Below, piece by piece: positions 25,428 through 35,800 of a DNA stretch of 64,000 bases (the stretch's first letter is position 1; each line of letters starts with the position of its first letter). A program made the translations under genes and the position numbers. The stretch is from assembly GCA_016788045.1 (NCBI GenBank), contig JAEUTG010000029.1:62001-126000 (forward strand), in the 5' to 3' direction. The stretch is from Bacteroidales bacterium. GTDB taxonomy: Bacteria > Bacteroidota > Bacteroidia > Bacteroidales > Lentimicrobiaceae. The notes under the pieces are model-generated. The model saw only the letters and a list, made by a program, of their open reading frames with translations, searched no databases and was not told the origin of the DNA.

Positions 25428-25704
25428 GACAGGATACAAGAACCTTTCTTTATGGACATTGTCCTTTCCTGCAGAAGGAATCTCAGAACATATTCATTGT
25501 CAGGGGTTCAGAATCAATAATTCCCCACTGCCCGCACAAAGACTGCCCGCAGTAAAGCCGCCTGGACGCAGGATTCCGGGTCTGCTGGAAAAATCATTCG
25601 GTTACAGAAAAAAGATCACATTTCACTTGCTTTCACATGATTAATTACTTATCTTCGCCCCGACCTGAAAAGGTTTTGGTTTACGCCAAAAGTCAATTCG
25701 CGTT

Positions 25705-25746
25705 GACAAAAAAAAAGCTTCCCGCCCGGGAAGCTTTTTTTTTGTC
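25705..25746. terminator. Bidirectional factor-independent terminator
   Basis: A perfect inverted repeat with 19-nt arms: GAC, nine A, GCTTCCC, a GCCC loop, GGGAAGC, nine T, GTC. A GC-rich 7-bp stem is flanked by A and T tracts on both sides, so it can work on either strand. It ends the AT-rich island transcript. Confidence 0.9.
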
Positions 25747-25950
25747 AGGGCAGGGGACCGTCGTACCGCAGCAATGCTGTTCTTGGTGAACATATATTGC
25801 AACAGTCCCTTATTTCTCTGTGGTTTTTCTGATTTCTGCAGGTTTCACGCTGTAAAAGAAACCTGATGTGGTTTCACTGCTCATTTGCGATGGGCTTGTC
25901 AGGGGACAACCATTCCCCATTCTCAGGAATTACTATGTTAATTCTTAACC

Positions 25951-26105
25951 TTGCGCCTGCTCCGAAAAGTCAAAAAAGAAGATTTGACACCAAGCACCAG
26001 AGCACCAGTTTGCACAAAGTATTGTATTTCATTACATTAAACTTGGTGAGTTCTTGTGTTTTCGTGGTCTGGTGTCAAAAAAAACAGTTTTCGGAGGTTA
26101 CTCAA
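25951..26105 (-). repeat. MITE-like dispersed element, copy 2 (inverted, short form)
   Basis: Read on the minus strand it matches copies 1 and 3 from TTGAGTAACCTCCGAAAACTG to GACTTTTCGGAGCAGGCGCAA. It lacks both small palindromic inserts seen in copies 1 and 3, leaving 155 bp. It is therefore either the uninterrupted form or a product of clean deletion. Confidence 0.8.
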
Positions 26106-26475
26106 CCTTTAAACTTTTCTTTCCGGATATTCATGCCCATGATCCGGGTATTTCATCTGCAGGCTTCCTGGTGTTATACCTGATTCGCTGATTATGACTG
26201 GGTTGTTTCCAATGCAATTTGGTGATTGCCCTGAATTTGAATTTAAATTGTAAATCTGTATTTTTACAGAAATTGATTGTTATTGCCGGAGTAACCGGGT
26301 AATTTCAATGCATCATTCAGCCAGTACAACATGGCCGGATGACCAATAGGGTAAGCGAAATGACTGACCTGCTGCCAGCCTTCAATGCCACGCCCGGCAG
26401 CAGGCTTACTGGATTGCTGAATACCCCTGATATGATGAGGTCAACGGATTTATTCAACTGAACAATAAAAGAAAA

Positions 26476-29400
26476 ATGATGGAGGCAGGGTATTTTTCAG
26501 AGATCTTCCAGGCGGCTCCCCTCGGATTTGCATTACTCGGGACTGAAGCGGGCGAAAACGCCGCATCGCCGGAATATCGTTTTATTGAGGTTAATCCTGC
26601 TTTTGAACAGTTGACCGGTATTCATAAGGAGAAACTGGCCGGACTTACAGTGAATCAGGCGTTGTCAGCTGATGATAACTCGCTATCCGGATGGTACAAC
26701 CTGTTCAAAAGGCTGGAGACCAGTAACGGAAGCGTGCAGTTTGTGCATCCGCTTTCAAGCACCGGCCGGTATTTCGCAGTCAATACATGGCGCACGGGGG
26801 AAACAGCTATTGCTGTTACCCTGACTGAAATACCTGCCGGGAGTGTAACCGGGCAGCCCGGCAACCTGCTGGAAGCCTACCACCATGCATTCTGGGACAA
26901 CAATCTCTACGGCGTGATGATTGCCGGTAAGAAGGGTAATTATGTGGATGCCAATGACGAAGCCTGCAGGATGACAGGATACAGTCGTACAGAACTGAAA
27001 AGCATGAACCTTTTCCAGGTGATAGACCCTGAGATGGAAGAGGAGGCCGGAAGGCACTTCGGACAGCTCAGCGAAACCGGAAAGGCTTACGGCGAAATTG
27101 CCTACCGCACCAGGTCGGGCGAAAAGCGCTGGTGGAACCTTGTGGCAACCAGAGTCTCTGACGACTTCTTTCTCGGGCTGCACGAAGACATAACCGACAG
27201 GAAACAGGCTCAGGAAGAGCTCCGGCGGCGTGAGATTCAGTTCAACGCCCTGCTGCAAAACTCCTTTGATACCATTGTATTGCTTGATGAGCAGGGGATA
27301 CAGCGGTATGTAAGTGCTTCCTGCGAACGGGTACACGGGTATTCACCGGCTGAACTGACCGGAATTCCCGTGATTGAACAGTTGTTACATCCCGATGACC
27401 GTGAGATTGCTACAACGGCATTTCAGGAAATTTTGAAGACCGGTGAGGGGCGTGCCCAATACCGCCATAAACGAAAAGGCGGAGGATGGGTGTATCTTGA
27501 GGCCCGGGGCACCAATCAGCTGAATAACCCCGAAATTGCCGGTGTGGTGCTGAATGTTCGTGACATCACAGCGCAGAAGGAGGTGGAGCAGGGATTGAAG
27601 GATAATGAACTGAAATACCGGCTGTTGTTTGAGAACTCAGTAGATGCCATTTTCCTGATGAAAGGTGACCGTTTTATTGACTGTAACCTGCGCACCCTGG
27701 AAATCTTCGGCTGCCAGGTGCCGGGTCAGATCATTGGTCAGACACCTTTTGCGTTCTCCCCTGAAAACCAGCCGAATGGCAGGGATTCGCGGGGCTACGC
27801 CGCTGAGAAAATTGAAATGGCCAATGCCGGACATACCCAGATTTTTGAATGGGTACACACAAGGCTGGATGGTACTCCCTTTCTGGCCGAAGTTAAGCTC
27901 AACAGGCTTGAACTGAACCAAGAGGTATTTCTTCAGGCCATTGTGCGCGATATATCGGAACGCAGGCAGGCTGAAGAAGCCCTGGCAGCGAGTGAGGAAA
28001 GGTTCAGGAGCGTGTTGAACAATGTTTCTACGGTGGCGGTGCAGGGTTATTCTATGGATGGGACAGTGAAATACTGGAACAAGGCTTCGGAAGCCTTCTA
28101 TGGATATACCACTGCTGAAGCTTTGGGATGCAGACTTACCGACCTTATCATCCCACCGCACATGACTGACTATGTATCGGATGCCATCCGGCATATGGCG
28201 GAAACCGGAGAGGTAATCCCGGCTTCTGAACTTGAGCTGATCCGGAAGGACAGATCGGTGATCCCGGTTTATTCATCCCATGTAATCGTCCGGATTCCCG
28301 GTAAGGATCCCGAATTCTATTGCATTGATGTTGACCTTTCTGCATACAGGCAGGCCGGGGAGGTGATCAGGGAAGAACGCATGCGCCTTGCCGGGATCAT
28401 CGAAGGAACGAATGCCGGCACCTGGGAGTGGAATGTTAAGACTGGTGAAACAGTATACAACGAACGCTGGGCAGAGATTGTCGGCTATACCCTTGAAGAA
28501 TTAAGACCGTTTTCGAGTGAAACCTGGAAGAATCTGGTGCATCCCGATGACCTGAAAGTCAGTATGGAAGTGCTGGCGCGGCATTTTTCCGGCAAAACCG
28601 ACATTTACGAATGTGAAACACGGATGTTGCACAAAAACGGCGAGTGGGTCTGGATTCATGACCGTGGGAAGGTCTTTACCTGGAGCAGCGATGGCAAACC
28701 GCTGATGATGCTGGGCTCCCACACCGACATTACCAGCCGTAAAAAGTCGGAAGAAAAGCTGTTTGAACTGGCGCAGGTGAGTGCCGCGAGCAGTGATTAT
28801 ATCGTGATTATTGGTGCTGATTTCAGGTACCGCTTTGCCAATGAAGTATATCTGAAAGCCCGGCAGCTTAAGCCTGAGGAGATCGTCGGACATCACATGC
28901 GCGATGTGGTAGGCAACGAAAAGTTTGAAGAACTGGGCCGGCCTCAGGTTGAAGCTGCCCTGAGGGGCGAGAATGTGGAGTCGCTGGAGACCACCGACCT
29001 GGGCAGAAATGAACTTCATTACCTGCACGTGCATGTTACTCCCTATCGCGAGGCCGATGGAACCATAACCGGTGTGGTAATGTCGGGCCGCGACATCACC
29101 GAAATCAAACTGGCTGAAGAAGAGCTCAAGGCGAGTGAGAAGAAATATCAGGAGCTCTCAACCCTGCTGCGTCTGCTCGCCGACAATATGCCCGATATGC
29201 TTTGGGCAAAGAACCTGAACAGAGAATACATCTTTGCAAACAGGGCCATCTGCAGCAAACTGCTGAATACCAGTGAAACCAATGAGCCACTCGGAAAGAA
29301 CGATTTGTTTTTCGCCTTACGTGAGCGAAAAGCCCATCCTGACAATCCCGCATGGCATACCTTCGGGGAAATATGCAGGGATTCCGATTCCGTTACCCTC

Positions 29401-31638
29401 GAAGCCATGCAGCCCATGCAGTTTGATGAGTACGGCAATGTGAAGGGGCAGTTCCTGTTTCTTGATGTGCACAAGGCGCCACTGTTCGATGATCAGGGAC
29501 AACTGATCGGGGTAGTCGGCTCAGCCAGGGATGTTACAGCGGCGAAAGAAGCCGAAAATCAGCTCCGGAAGCTATCACAGGCTGTGGAGCAAAGCCCGGC
29601 CAGCGTAATCATAACCGATGCGAAAGGGAAGATAGAATACGTAAATCCGAAGTTTGCGAAATCCACAGGGTATGCCCCGGAAGAAGCACTTGGGAGGTAT
29701 GCACTGAACTTACTGTCGGAAAATCCACAGAAGGATGTGCCTGAAGAAATGCTGGACAGCCTGTCTGCCGGGAATGAATGGAAAGGCGAGCTCTTCAGCA
29801 GGAGAAAGAATGGTGAGCTTTTCTGGGAGTCGGTGCACATCACCCCGATTACAAACGATCAGCAGGAATTGGCCCATTTTCTTGCAGTGGCTGAGGATAT
29901 CACCGAGAGAAAAGCACTGGAAAAAAACCTCAGGCATCAGAGTCAGCTGCGCGAGTTGCTGATGGAAATCTCTTCGGGTTTCATCAATATTTCTTTCGGT
30001 AAGGTCAATGACTCGGTGAACGAAGCTCTTATGAAAATGGCCCGCTTTGTCAATGCCGACCGAGCCTATACCTTTGATTACGACTGGGAACAGGATGTAT
30101 GCAACAATATTTACGAATGGTGTGCAGAGGGAATCAGTGCAGAAATAGATAACCTGCAGCTGGTTCCGCTTTCGATGATGCAGGACTGGGTAGAAGCACA
30201 CCGCAGCGGCGAGCCCATGTACGTATCGGATGTATTCAGCCTTCCACACGGTGCGGTAAGGGAGATTCTCGAGCCGCAGGGAATTAAAAGTGTACTTTCT
30301 GTTCCCATGATGAATGAAGGAGAATGTATCGGCTTTGTAGGATTTGATTCGGTGAGGGAGCACCATATTTATTCCGGCACCGAGGTTCAGTTGCTGAAGG
30401 TGTTTGCCCAATTGCTGGCCAATGTGAAACTGCGTAAGGAAATGGTGGGGATGTTGCTGGATGCCAAAGATAAAGCCGAGGAGAGCGACCGACTCAAATC
30501 AGCATTTCTGGCCAATATGAGTCACGAAATCCGTACCCCGATGAACGGCATTCTCGGTTTTGCCGATCTGCTGAAAGAACCACGCCTTTCGGGCGACAAG
30601 CAACAGGAGTACATCGAGATCATTAAGGAAAGCGGTAAGCGGATGCTCAACATAATCAACGACATCATCGATATTTCGAAGATAGAAGCTGGTTCAATGA
30701 AGCTGAACATGACAGAAACGGATGTTCTGGAGCAGATCGGTTTCATTTTCACTTTTTTTAAACCGGAAGCCGAAGCCAAGGGGCTGCTGCTTACGCTGAA
30801 GAAGGGACTCACGCACAGCGAAGGCAGGATTACTACCGATCGGGAGAAACTTTATGCCATACTCACGAATCTGGTGAAAAATGCCATTAAATATACCGAG
30901 AAGGGTGAAATTGAAATTGCCTGTTTTCGTAAGGGTAACTTCCTTGAGTTCTCTGTGAAGGATACCGGTATCGGTATTCCGGAAAACCGGCAGCAGGCTG
31001 TTTTTGAGCGGTTTATACAGGCCGACATTGATGACCGGATGGCTCTTCAGGGAGCCGGCCTGGGTCTGGCCATCACAAAGGCCTACATCGGGATGATGGG
31101 CGGCGAAATATGGCTCGAGAGTAAGCCGGGAGCCGGTTCCGTTTTCTATTTTACCCTACCCTGGTTGGATAAGGTGGGTAAAGGTAGTGACGAAGAAGCA
31201 AAAGCAATTGATTCCGGGACAGATACTTCTATCTCTGATTTAATGGTTCTGATTGTTGAGGACGACCCGGTATCAGAAACCCTGCTGGAAATAGGTCTGG
31301 CAAAAACCGGCTGCCGCATACTGAAAGCAGCCGCCGGTTCCGATGCTGTTGAAATCGCCCGGAACAACCCGGAAATCAGCCTGATATTAATGGATATCCG
31401 CCTGCCCGGAATGAACGGACTTGAAGCCACACAAAAGATCAGGCAATTCAACAGGGAGGTGATTGTCATTGCCCAGACAGCTTACGGGCTGGCCGGTGAC
31501 AGAGAAAAAGCCCTGGAAAGCGGCTGCAACGACTACATAGCGAAGCCAATCATTATGACCGAACTTCTTACTATAATCAATAAGCATCTGAATGCCAAAA
31601 AAGAGGAGAATCCTGTAATGGATTCTCCGGTTGATTGA
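26476..31638 (+). CDS. Large hybrid sensor histidine kinase with multiple PAS domains
   Basis: A 1720-aa cytoplasmic hybrid kinase. I count about eight to nine PAS/PAC modules from residue 1 to about 1150 (PAC ends such as HEDITDRKQAQEEL, VRDITAQKEVE, GSHTDITSRKKSEEK, VAEDITERKALEK), then a GAF domain (about 1160-1325), a short coiled coil, HisKA with MSHEIRTPMNG (H1350), HATPase with NAIKYTE and DTGIGIP plus GAGLGLAI, and a receiver domain with LILMDIRLPG (D1640). No membrane segment is visible. It probably senses redox or small ligands through PAS/GAF and relays phosphate internally. There is no output domain, so an Hpt protein elsewhere is likely. Its kinase core closely resembles that at 38287. 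Confidence 0.93.
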   Translation: MMEAGYFSEIFQAAPLGFALLGTEAGENAASPEYRFIEVNPAFEQLTGIHKEKLAGLTVNQALSADDNSLSGWYNLFKRLETSNGSVQFVHPLSSTGRYFAVNTWRTGETAIAVTLTEIPAGSVTGQPGNLLEAYHHAFWDNNLYGVMIAGKKGNYVDANDEACRMTGYSRTELKSMNLFQVIDPEMEEEAGRHFGQLSETGKAYGEIAYRTRSGEKRWWNLVATRVSDDFFLGLHEDITDRKQAQEELRRREIQFNALLQNSFDTIVLLDEQGIQRYVSASCERVHGYSPAELTGIPVIEQLLHPDDREIATTAFQEILKTGEGRAQYRHKRKGGGWVYLEARGTNQLNNPEIAGVVLNVRDITAQKEVEQGLKDNELKYRLLFENSVDAIFLMKGDRFIDCNLRTLEIFGCQVPGQIIGQTPFAFSPENQPNGRDSRGYAAEKIEMANAGHTQIFEWVHTRLDGTPFLAEVKLNRLELNQEVFLQAIVRDISERRQAEEALAASEERFRSVLNNVSTVAVQGYSMDGTVKYWNKASEAFYGYTTAEALGCRLTDLIIPPHMTDYVSDAIRHMAETGEVIPASELELIRKDRSVIPVYSSHVIVRIPGKDPEFYCIDVDLSAYRQAGEVIREERMRLAGIIEGTNAGTWEWNVKTGETVYNERWAEIVGYTLEELRPFSSETWKNLVHPDDLKVSMEVLARHFSGKTDIYECETRMLHKNGEWVWIHDRGKVFTWSSDGKPLMMLGSHTDITSRKKSEEKLFELAQVSAASSDYIVIIGADFRYRFANEVYLKARQLKPEEIVGHHMRDVVGNEKFEELGRPQVEAALRGENVESLETTDLGRNELHYLHVHVTPYREADGTITGVVMSGRDITEIKLAEEELKASEKKYQELSTLLRLLADNMPDMLWAKNLNREYIFANRAICSKLLNTSETNEPLGKNDLFFALRERKAHPDNPAWHTFGEICRDSDSVTLEAMQPMQFDEYGNVKGQFLFLDVHKAPLFDDQGQLIGVVGSARDVTAAKEAENQLRKLSQAVEQSPASVIITDAKGKIEYVNPKFAKSTGYAPEEALGRYALNLLSENPQKDVPEEMLDSLSAGNEWKGELFSRRKNGELFWESVHITPITNDQQELAHFLAVAEDITERKALEKNLRHQSQLRELLMEISSGFINISFGKVNDSVNEALMKMARFVNADRAYTFDYDWEQDVCNNIYEWCAEGISAEIDNLQLVPLSMMQDWVEAHRSGEPMYVSDVFSLPHGAVREILEPQGIKSVLSVPMMNEGECIGFVGFDSVREHHIYSGTEVQLLKVFAQLLANVKLRKEMVGMLLDAKDKAEESDRLKSAFLANMSHEIRTPMNGILGFADLLKEPRLSGDKQQEYIEIIKESGKRMLNIINDIIDISKIEAGSMKLNMTETDVLEQIGFIFTFFKPEAEAKGLLLTLKKGLTHSEGRITTDREKLYAILTNLVKNAIKYTEKGEIEIACFRKGNFLEFSVKDTGIGIPENRQQAVFERFIQADIDDRMALQGAGLGLAITKAYIGMMGGEIWLESKPGAGSVFYFTLPWLDKVGKGSDEEAKAIDSGTDTSISDLMVLIVEDDPVSETLLEIGLAKTGCRILKAAAGSDAVEIARNNPEISLILMDIRLPGMNGLEATQKIRQFNREVIVIAQTAYGLAGDREKALESGCNDYIAKPIIMTELLTIINKHLNAKKEENPVMDSPVD

Positions 31639-31789
31639 AAGTTAATGGTATTCCGTTTATTTATCACTTTTCGCTGTGTGGATTAGGCAACAATGCTTCC
31701 GGAATGAAAAGGACCCTAAGGGTTATTCTGTGCAGGGCTGTCAGAGATCAAATCACATACCCTCACCTGTTCTTGTCTTTTTTTCAGCA

Positions 31790-32608
31790 TTAAGGGCAGA
31801 CAACATTCATGAGGTTTTCGTCCCAACAATGCCAATTCTGATCGCCGAAGTGAAGCTGGTCTTTAACATGGCCGGTGCGGTTAACGGAGTTCCATTCAAT
31901 GTTTGTAGTATTGTCAGTAGAATTGATGTAAATGTTGTAAAAACGGTCGTAAGCAGTTAAGGCTGTTCCGTACCAGATGTTGGATCCGTTTTCCGGATTA
32001 CCGGTTTTGATGTTGGTGTAGCGGATGTCGGCTGTGCCATTGGAGAAGTTGTTCCAGTCGATGCGCAGCAGGTCAACCGGATTTTCCGGGCTTTCGGCCA
32101 GTATCCAGTATCCGCTGGTGAGGTTGAGGGCTGAACTGCCATGATACCATAGGAAATCGGAGTATGACCCGGATTTTGTAATCCTCATTGCCCATTCAAC
32201 CTGGGTACCCTCTATCGCACCGGTCAGCTCGGCTTCATACACGGCAAAGCCTGCATTGAAATTGTACGACCAGGTCCAGTTGTTTTCATCCGGGTGATAA
32301 ACAGCCTCATGGTTAAATGCTTCTACATAGGAGGCAACGGGAACTGCCAATCCTACCGTGATAACAGTATTCCAGACGGCGACGTTTAAGTAAGAGAAGC
32401 CCCAATTGGAATAGCTGTCGGCAACACCTGTTGATTTCAAGGTATCGCCGGCATCAGAGAAGCTGCCAAAGTCCATAATAAAAGCAGATTGTGGTGGAAC
32501 TTCCGGTGCGGTTTTTTCATCTTTATCTTTCTTGCAGCTGGTTGTAGTCACCACCAACAATGCCATCAGGCTCACAATAGCCCTGAAATTGAATTTTGGA
32601 ATTTTCAT
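31790..32608 (-). CDS. Predicted surface or periplasmic lipoprotein of unknown function
   Basis: About 272 aa from ATG 32608 (MKIPKFNFRA). It has a lipoprotein signal: a hydrophobic stretch, then VVTTTSC with lipidation Cys followed by KKDKDEK. The mature part is Trp- and Tyr-rich beta-sheet sequence (ENNWTWSYNFNAGFAVYEAEL, quoted only as the repeated aromatic pattern), as in small jelly-roll or lipocalin-like lipoproteins. I recognise no family. The frame extends to 32683 but the upstream part has no signal character. It lies between two hybrid kinases that face away from it on one side and share its strand on the other. Confidence 0.6.
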   Translation of the reverse strand: MKIPKFNFRAIVSLMALLVVTTTSCKKDKDEKTAPEVPPQSAFIMDFGSFSDAGDTLKSTGVADSYSNWGFSYLNVAVWNTVITVGLAVPVASYVEAFNHEAVYHPDENNWTWSYNFNAGFAVYEAELTGAIEGTQVEWAMRITKSGSYSDFLWYHGSSALNLTSGYWILAESPENPVDLLRIDWNNFSNGTADIRYTNIKTGNPENGSNIWYGTALTAYDRFYNIYINSTDNTTNIEWNSVNRTGHVKDQLHFGDQNWHCWDENLMNVVCP

Positions 32609-32839
32609 CAGCGTTTCGATTTGTTTGTTATTAAACGTAACCAGGGTTCTTTTATTGAATCCGACCGGTTTGCAACTCGACATGATAAGTCAGGATTCAT
32701 CACGGAGGTAGGGATTTATCACAAAATCCAGAAAAGGTTACAGGACCAGCATCTGGCGCAATGCGATTCATTCCTGTACTGATTCCCGGGTTTCTGGCTC
32801 TGTGGCCTGCATCCCGGGTATAGTGATATTACCGCTCTT

Positions 32840-35800
32840 TCAGCTAACCCTGCGGTTCAGGTTTCGTTTAATGAGATCGGTTATTTTTGCAGCATCAAAG
32901 GGTTTCGGGATGTAGTCATCAAAGCCTGATTCCAGAGCCTTTCTTCGTTCCCCTTCGAGGGCATAGGCTGTCTGGGCAACAATTACCACATCGCTGTTAA
33001 ACTCCCTTATTCTGCGTGTAGCTTCGTATCCGTCCATCTCCGGCATCTTGATGTCCATCAGCACAAAACTGATGCTTTGGTCACGCAGGCAAAGCTCAAC
33101 CGCTTCGGTACCGGTGCCTGCCCTGATGACCGACCGGCAAATCGGCGTGAAGATTTTCTGAAGCAATCTGAAGCTGATTTCATCGTCCTCAGCCACCAGC
33201 ACCGTGCCGTTGAGCAGCAGGTTCTGCTCTCTGCTTTCCTCATCAGGGAGTTTTTGTTCGGTCGGAATATCTGCCGCTTTCCAGGGTATGGTGAAGCGGA
33301 ACGTTGATCCGGCTCTCTCCATTGATTCAACCCTGATTTGGCCACCGAGCATTTCTACATAGGCTCTGGAGATCGACAGTCCGAGGCCGGATCCTTCGTA
33401 AGGCCGGGTAATGTTGAGATCGGCCTGCACAAAGCGTTCAAATATTGCCTCAAGCCGGTCAGCCGGAATGCCAATACCTGTATCGCTGACATAGAATTCA
33501 AGCATGCCACCCCTTGCTTTGTAACCAAACGTCACCGATCCTCTCTGTGTAAACTTTACTGCATTGCGTATCAGGTTGATAAGAATACTATCGAGTTTGT
33601 TTTTATCGGTAATAATGGTGGCCCTGTCATCGGGAAGGGGTGTAGTGCACGATAGTTGCAATCCTTTCTGGGCCGCTTGCAGTTCGAAGAAGTTGTAAAG
33701 GAAGCGCAGCATTTCATTGACATTGGCTTCTGATTCGACCACTGCCACCGCGCCGGTCTCAATGCTTGAAATCTCAATCAGGTCGTTGATGGTATTCAGC
33801 ATGCGGTCGCCGCTCTGACGGATGATTTCGATGTATTCAGCCCTGTCTGACTCTGTGATATCGGGGGTTTCGAGCAGACCGGCAAAGCCAAGAATCCCAT
33901 TCATCGGGGTGCGTATCTCATGGCTCATGTTGGTGAGAAAGGCTGACTTCAGTCGTTCACTCTCCTCAGCTTTTTCTTTGGCTTTAAGCAGCCTCTCCTC
34001 AGCTAGTTTGCGCTCATGGATGTCACGGAAGTTGATGCTGATTCCCTCGAGGTCAGGTACATTCAGGAGGTTACTGAAGGTGCTCTCAATCCATTTCCAA
34101 TCACCATTTTTGTGAAGGAAACGATATTCAAGGGTAGGAATATAGGATGGATCATTGATTACCTTTGTCAGTTCCGCAATTACATGTGGCAGATCGTCAG
34201 GGTGGGTGAGGAGGTTTGCGTCAGCACCGGGAACTTCATCTGATGTGTATCCGAAAATCCTTTCTACGGAGGGGCTTACGTAGGTAAATCGCCCGCTGAC
34301 ATCCACCAGAACAATGCCATCCGGTGCATTTTCAATGAGAGAACGGTATCTTTTTTCAGTTCTCAGTATCTTTTCCTCGGCCCGTTTACGGTCGGTGATG
34401 TTACGGATCACAGCAATCACTTCATCGGTGCCGCTTGGGACCATCCTTGCTTCAAAATCCTGAATACCCATGCCTGGGATATCCATCTGATAATCAATAG
34501 TATTCAGGCTGAGTTTGGAAAGGGTTCTTTCGATTTCATTGTCGATCAGGGTCGCCAGGTCGGGTGGCATGATTTCCTTGTTGGTTCTGCCGATAAGGGG
34601 GTTTTCCTGGTCGTAAAGCACTCTGGTTTCAGCCTGGTAATCGAGTATCCGGCCTTCACGGCTCACCCTGAACATGAGGTCGGGGATGGCATTCAGCATC
34701 GCCTGTGCCCGGGTCTCACTCTGGCGCAGCTTTTCAGCAGCCAGTTTTTTGTCAGTTACATCGGCTATAAATCCATGCCAGGTTATGCTGCCATCGGCTT
34801 CTTTGACCGGCATCGACTGACCTCCGATCCAGACTTCTCCCTTCACAGGATGCTGGTAACGGAATTCATCCTGCCACATCTCCATGGTTTCTGCTGATCG
34901 GTTGATGGACTCAACAACATGACTGAGATCATCGGGATGAACTTTGGAAAATACCGGGGACATATCATCTTTAATAGCCAGAGGATCTATGCCGTAAACG
35001 TCATAAGCTGCGTAACTGGCATAGGGCATACTGGTGGTTCCGTCGAGGCTCTGGTGAAACGAACAGATGATACCTGGAGCTGAAGCTGTGATTTTATCGA
35101 ATAACTCTTTCTGAATCCTTAGTTTTTCCTCAGCATTCACCCTCGCTGAAATGTCGTTGTATGTGATGATCACACCAAACTGCCCCAGCGGATCCGGAGC
35201 CGCGGTAACGTTGATCCAGGTAATACTCTGATCGGGTTTTACAACACCCATTTCAACATTTTCAACTCTTTTGCCGGTTTTTAGCGCTATTACGCTGGCA
35301 AATTCTTCAGGGTTCATCGGCTTCCCGTCTGGCCGGATTATCTCCCATTCCCTGTCATAAATCTCCCGGCCAAGCTGTTCTTCCCGGGTGAGTCCAAGTA
35401 ATTTTTCAGCATTGGAATTGGTTTCAGATATTTTACCATCCTGGTCGGAGACAGTAATGCCAAGCGGGAAGTTATCGAATAGGGTTTTGTATTTGGAAAG
35501 TGTTTTGCGGATGGATTCTTCCGCCTTTTTTCTTTCAGTAAGATCGGTGACAAAGGCATAGTAATGTGAGATGCTGCCTGCATCGCTGAAAACCGGATGA
35601 ACCACCAGCTCCACCGGAACCCGGATACCTGACTTGTGAATATACTCTTTTTCGTATGTTATGGATTTTCCCGTGCTGGCAATCCCGTCAAGGTATTTCT
35701 TTTCAGGTTCCAGAAATTCAGGAGGTGTGAGTACCTCGTTCCATTTAATGTTTCTGAGTTCATCTCCGGTGTAGCCTGTCAGTTTTTCAAAAGCCAGGTT

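Larger units (their letters stand above)
25428..26475. other. Intergenic region with terminator and MITE copy 2
   Basis: About 1.05 kb. It contains a bidirectional terminator (25705-25746) and MITE copy 2 (25951-26105). Two short open frames cross it but show no family resemblance. The 370 bp before the kinase gene contain nothing I recognise. Confidence 0.6.

Noticed and set aside
25459-26183. Two open frames of 61 and 105 aa before the large kinase
   Set aside because: The second crosses MITE copy 2 and neither has recognisable domains or a promoter box.
31605-31628. Hairpin GGAGAATCC/GGATTCTCC at the end of the 1720-aa kinase gene
   Set aside because: The stem overlaps the last codons and has no T run after it, so it is not counted as a factor-independent terminator.
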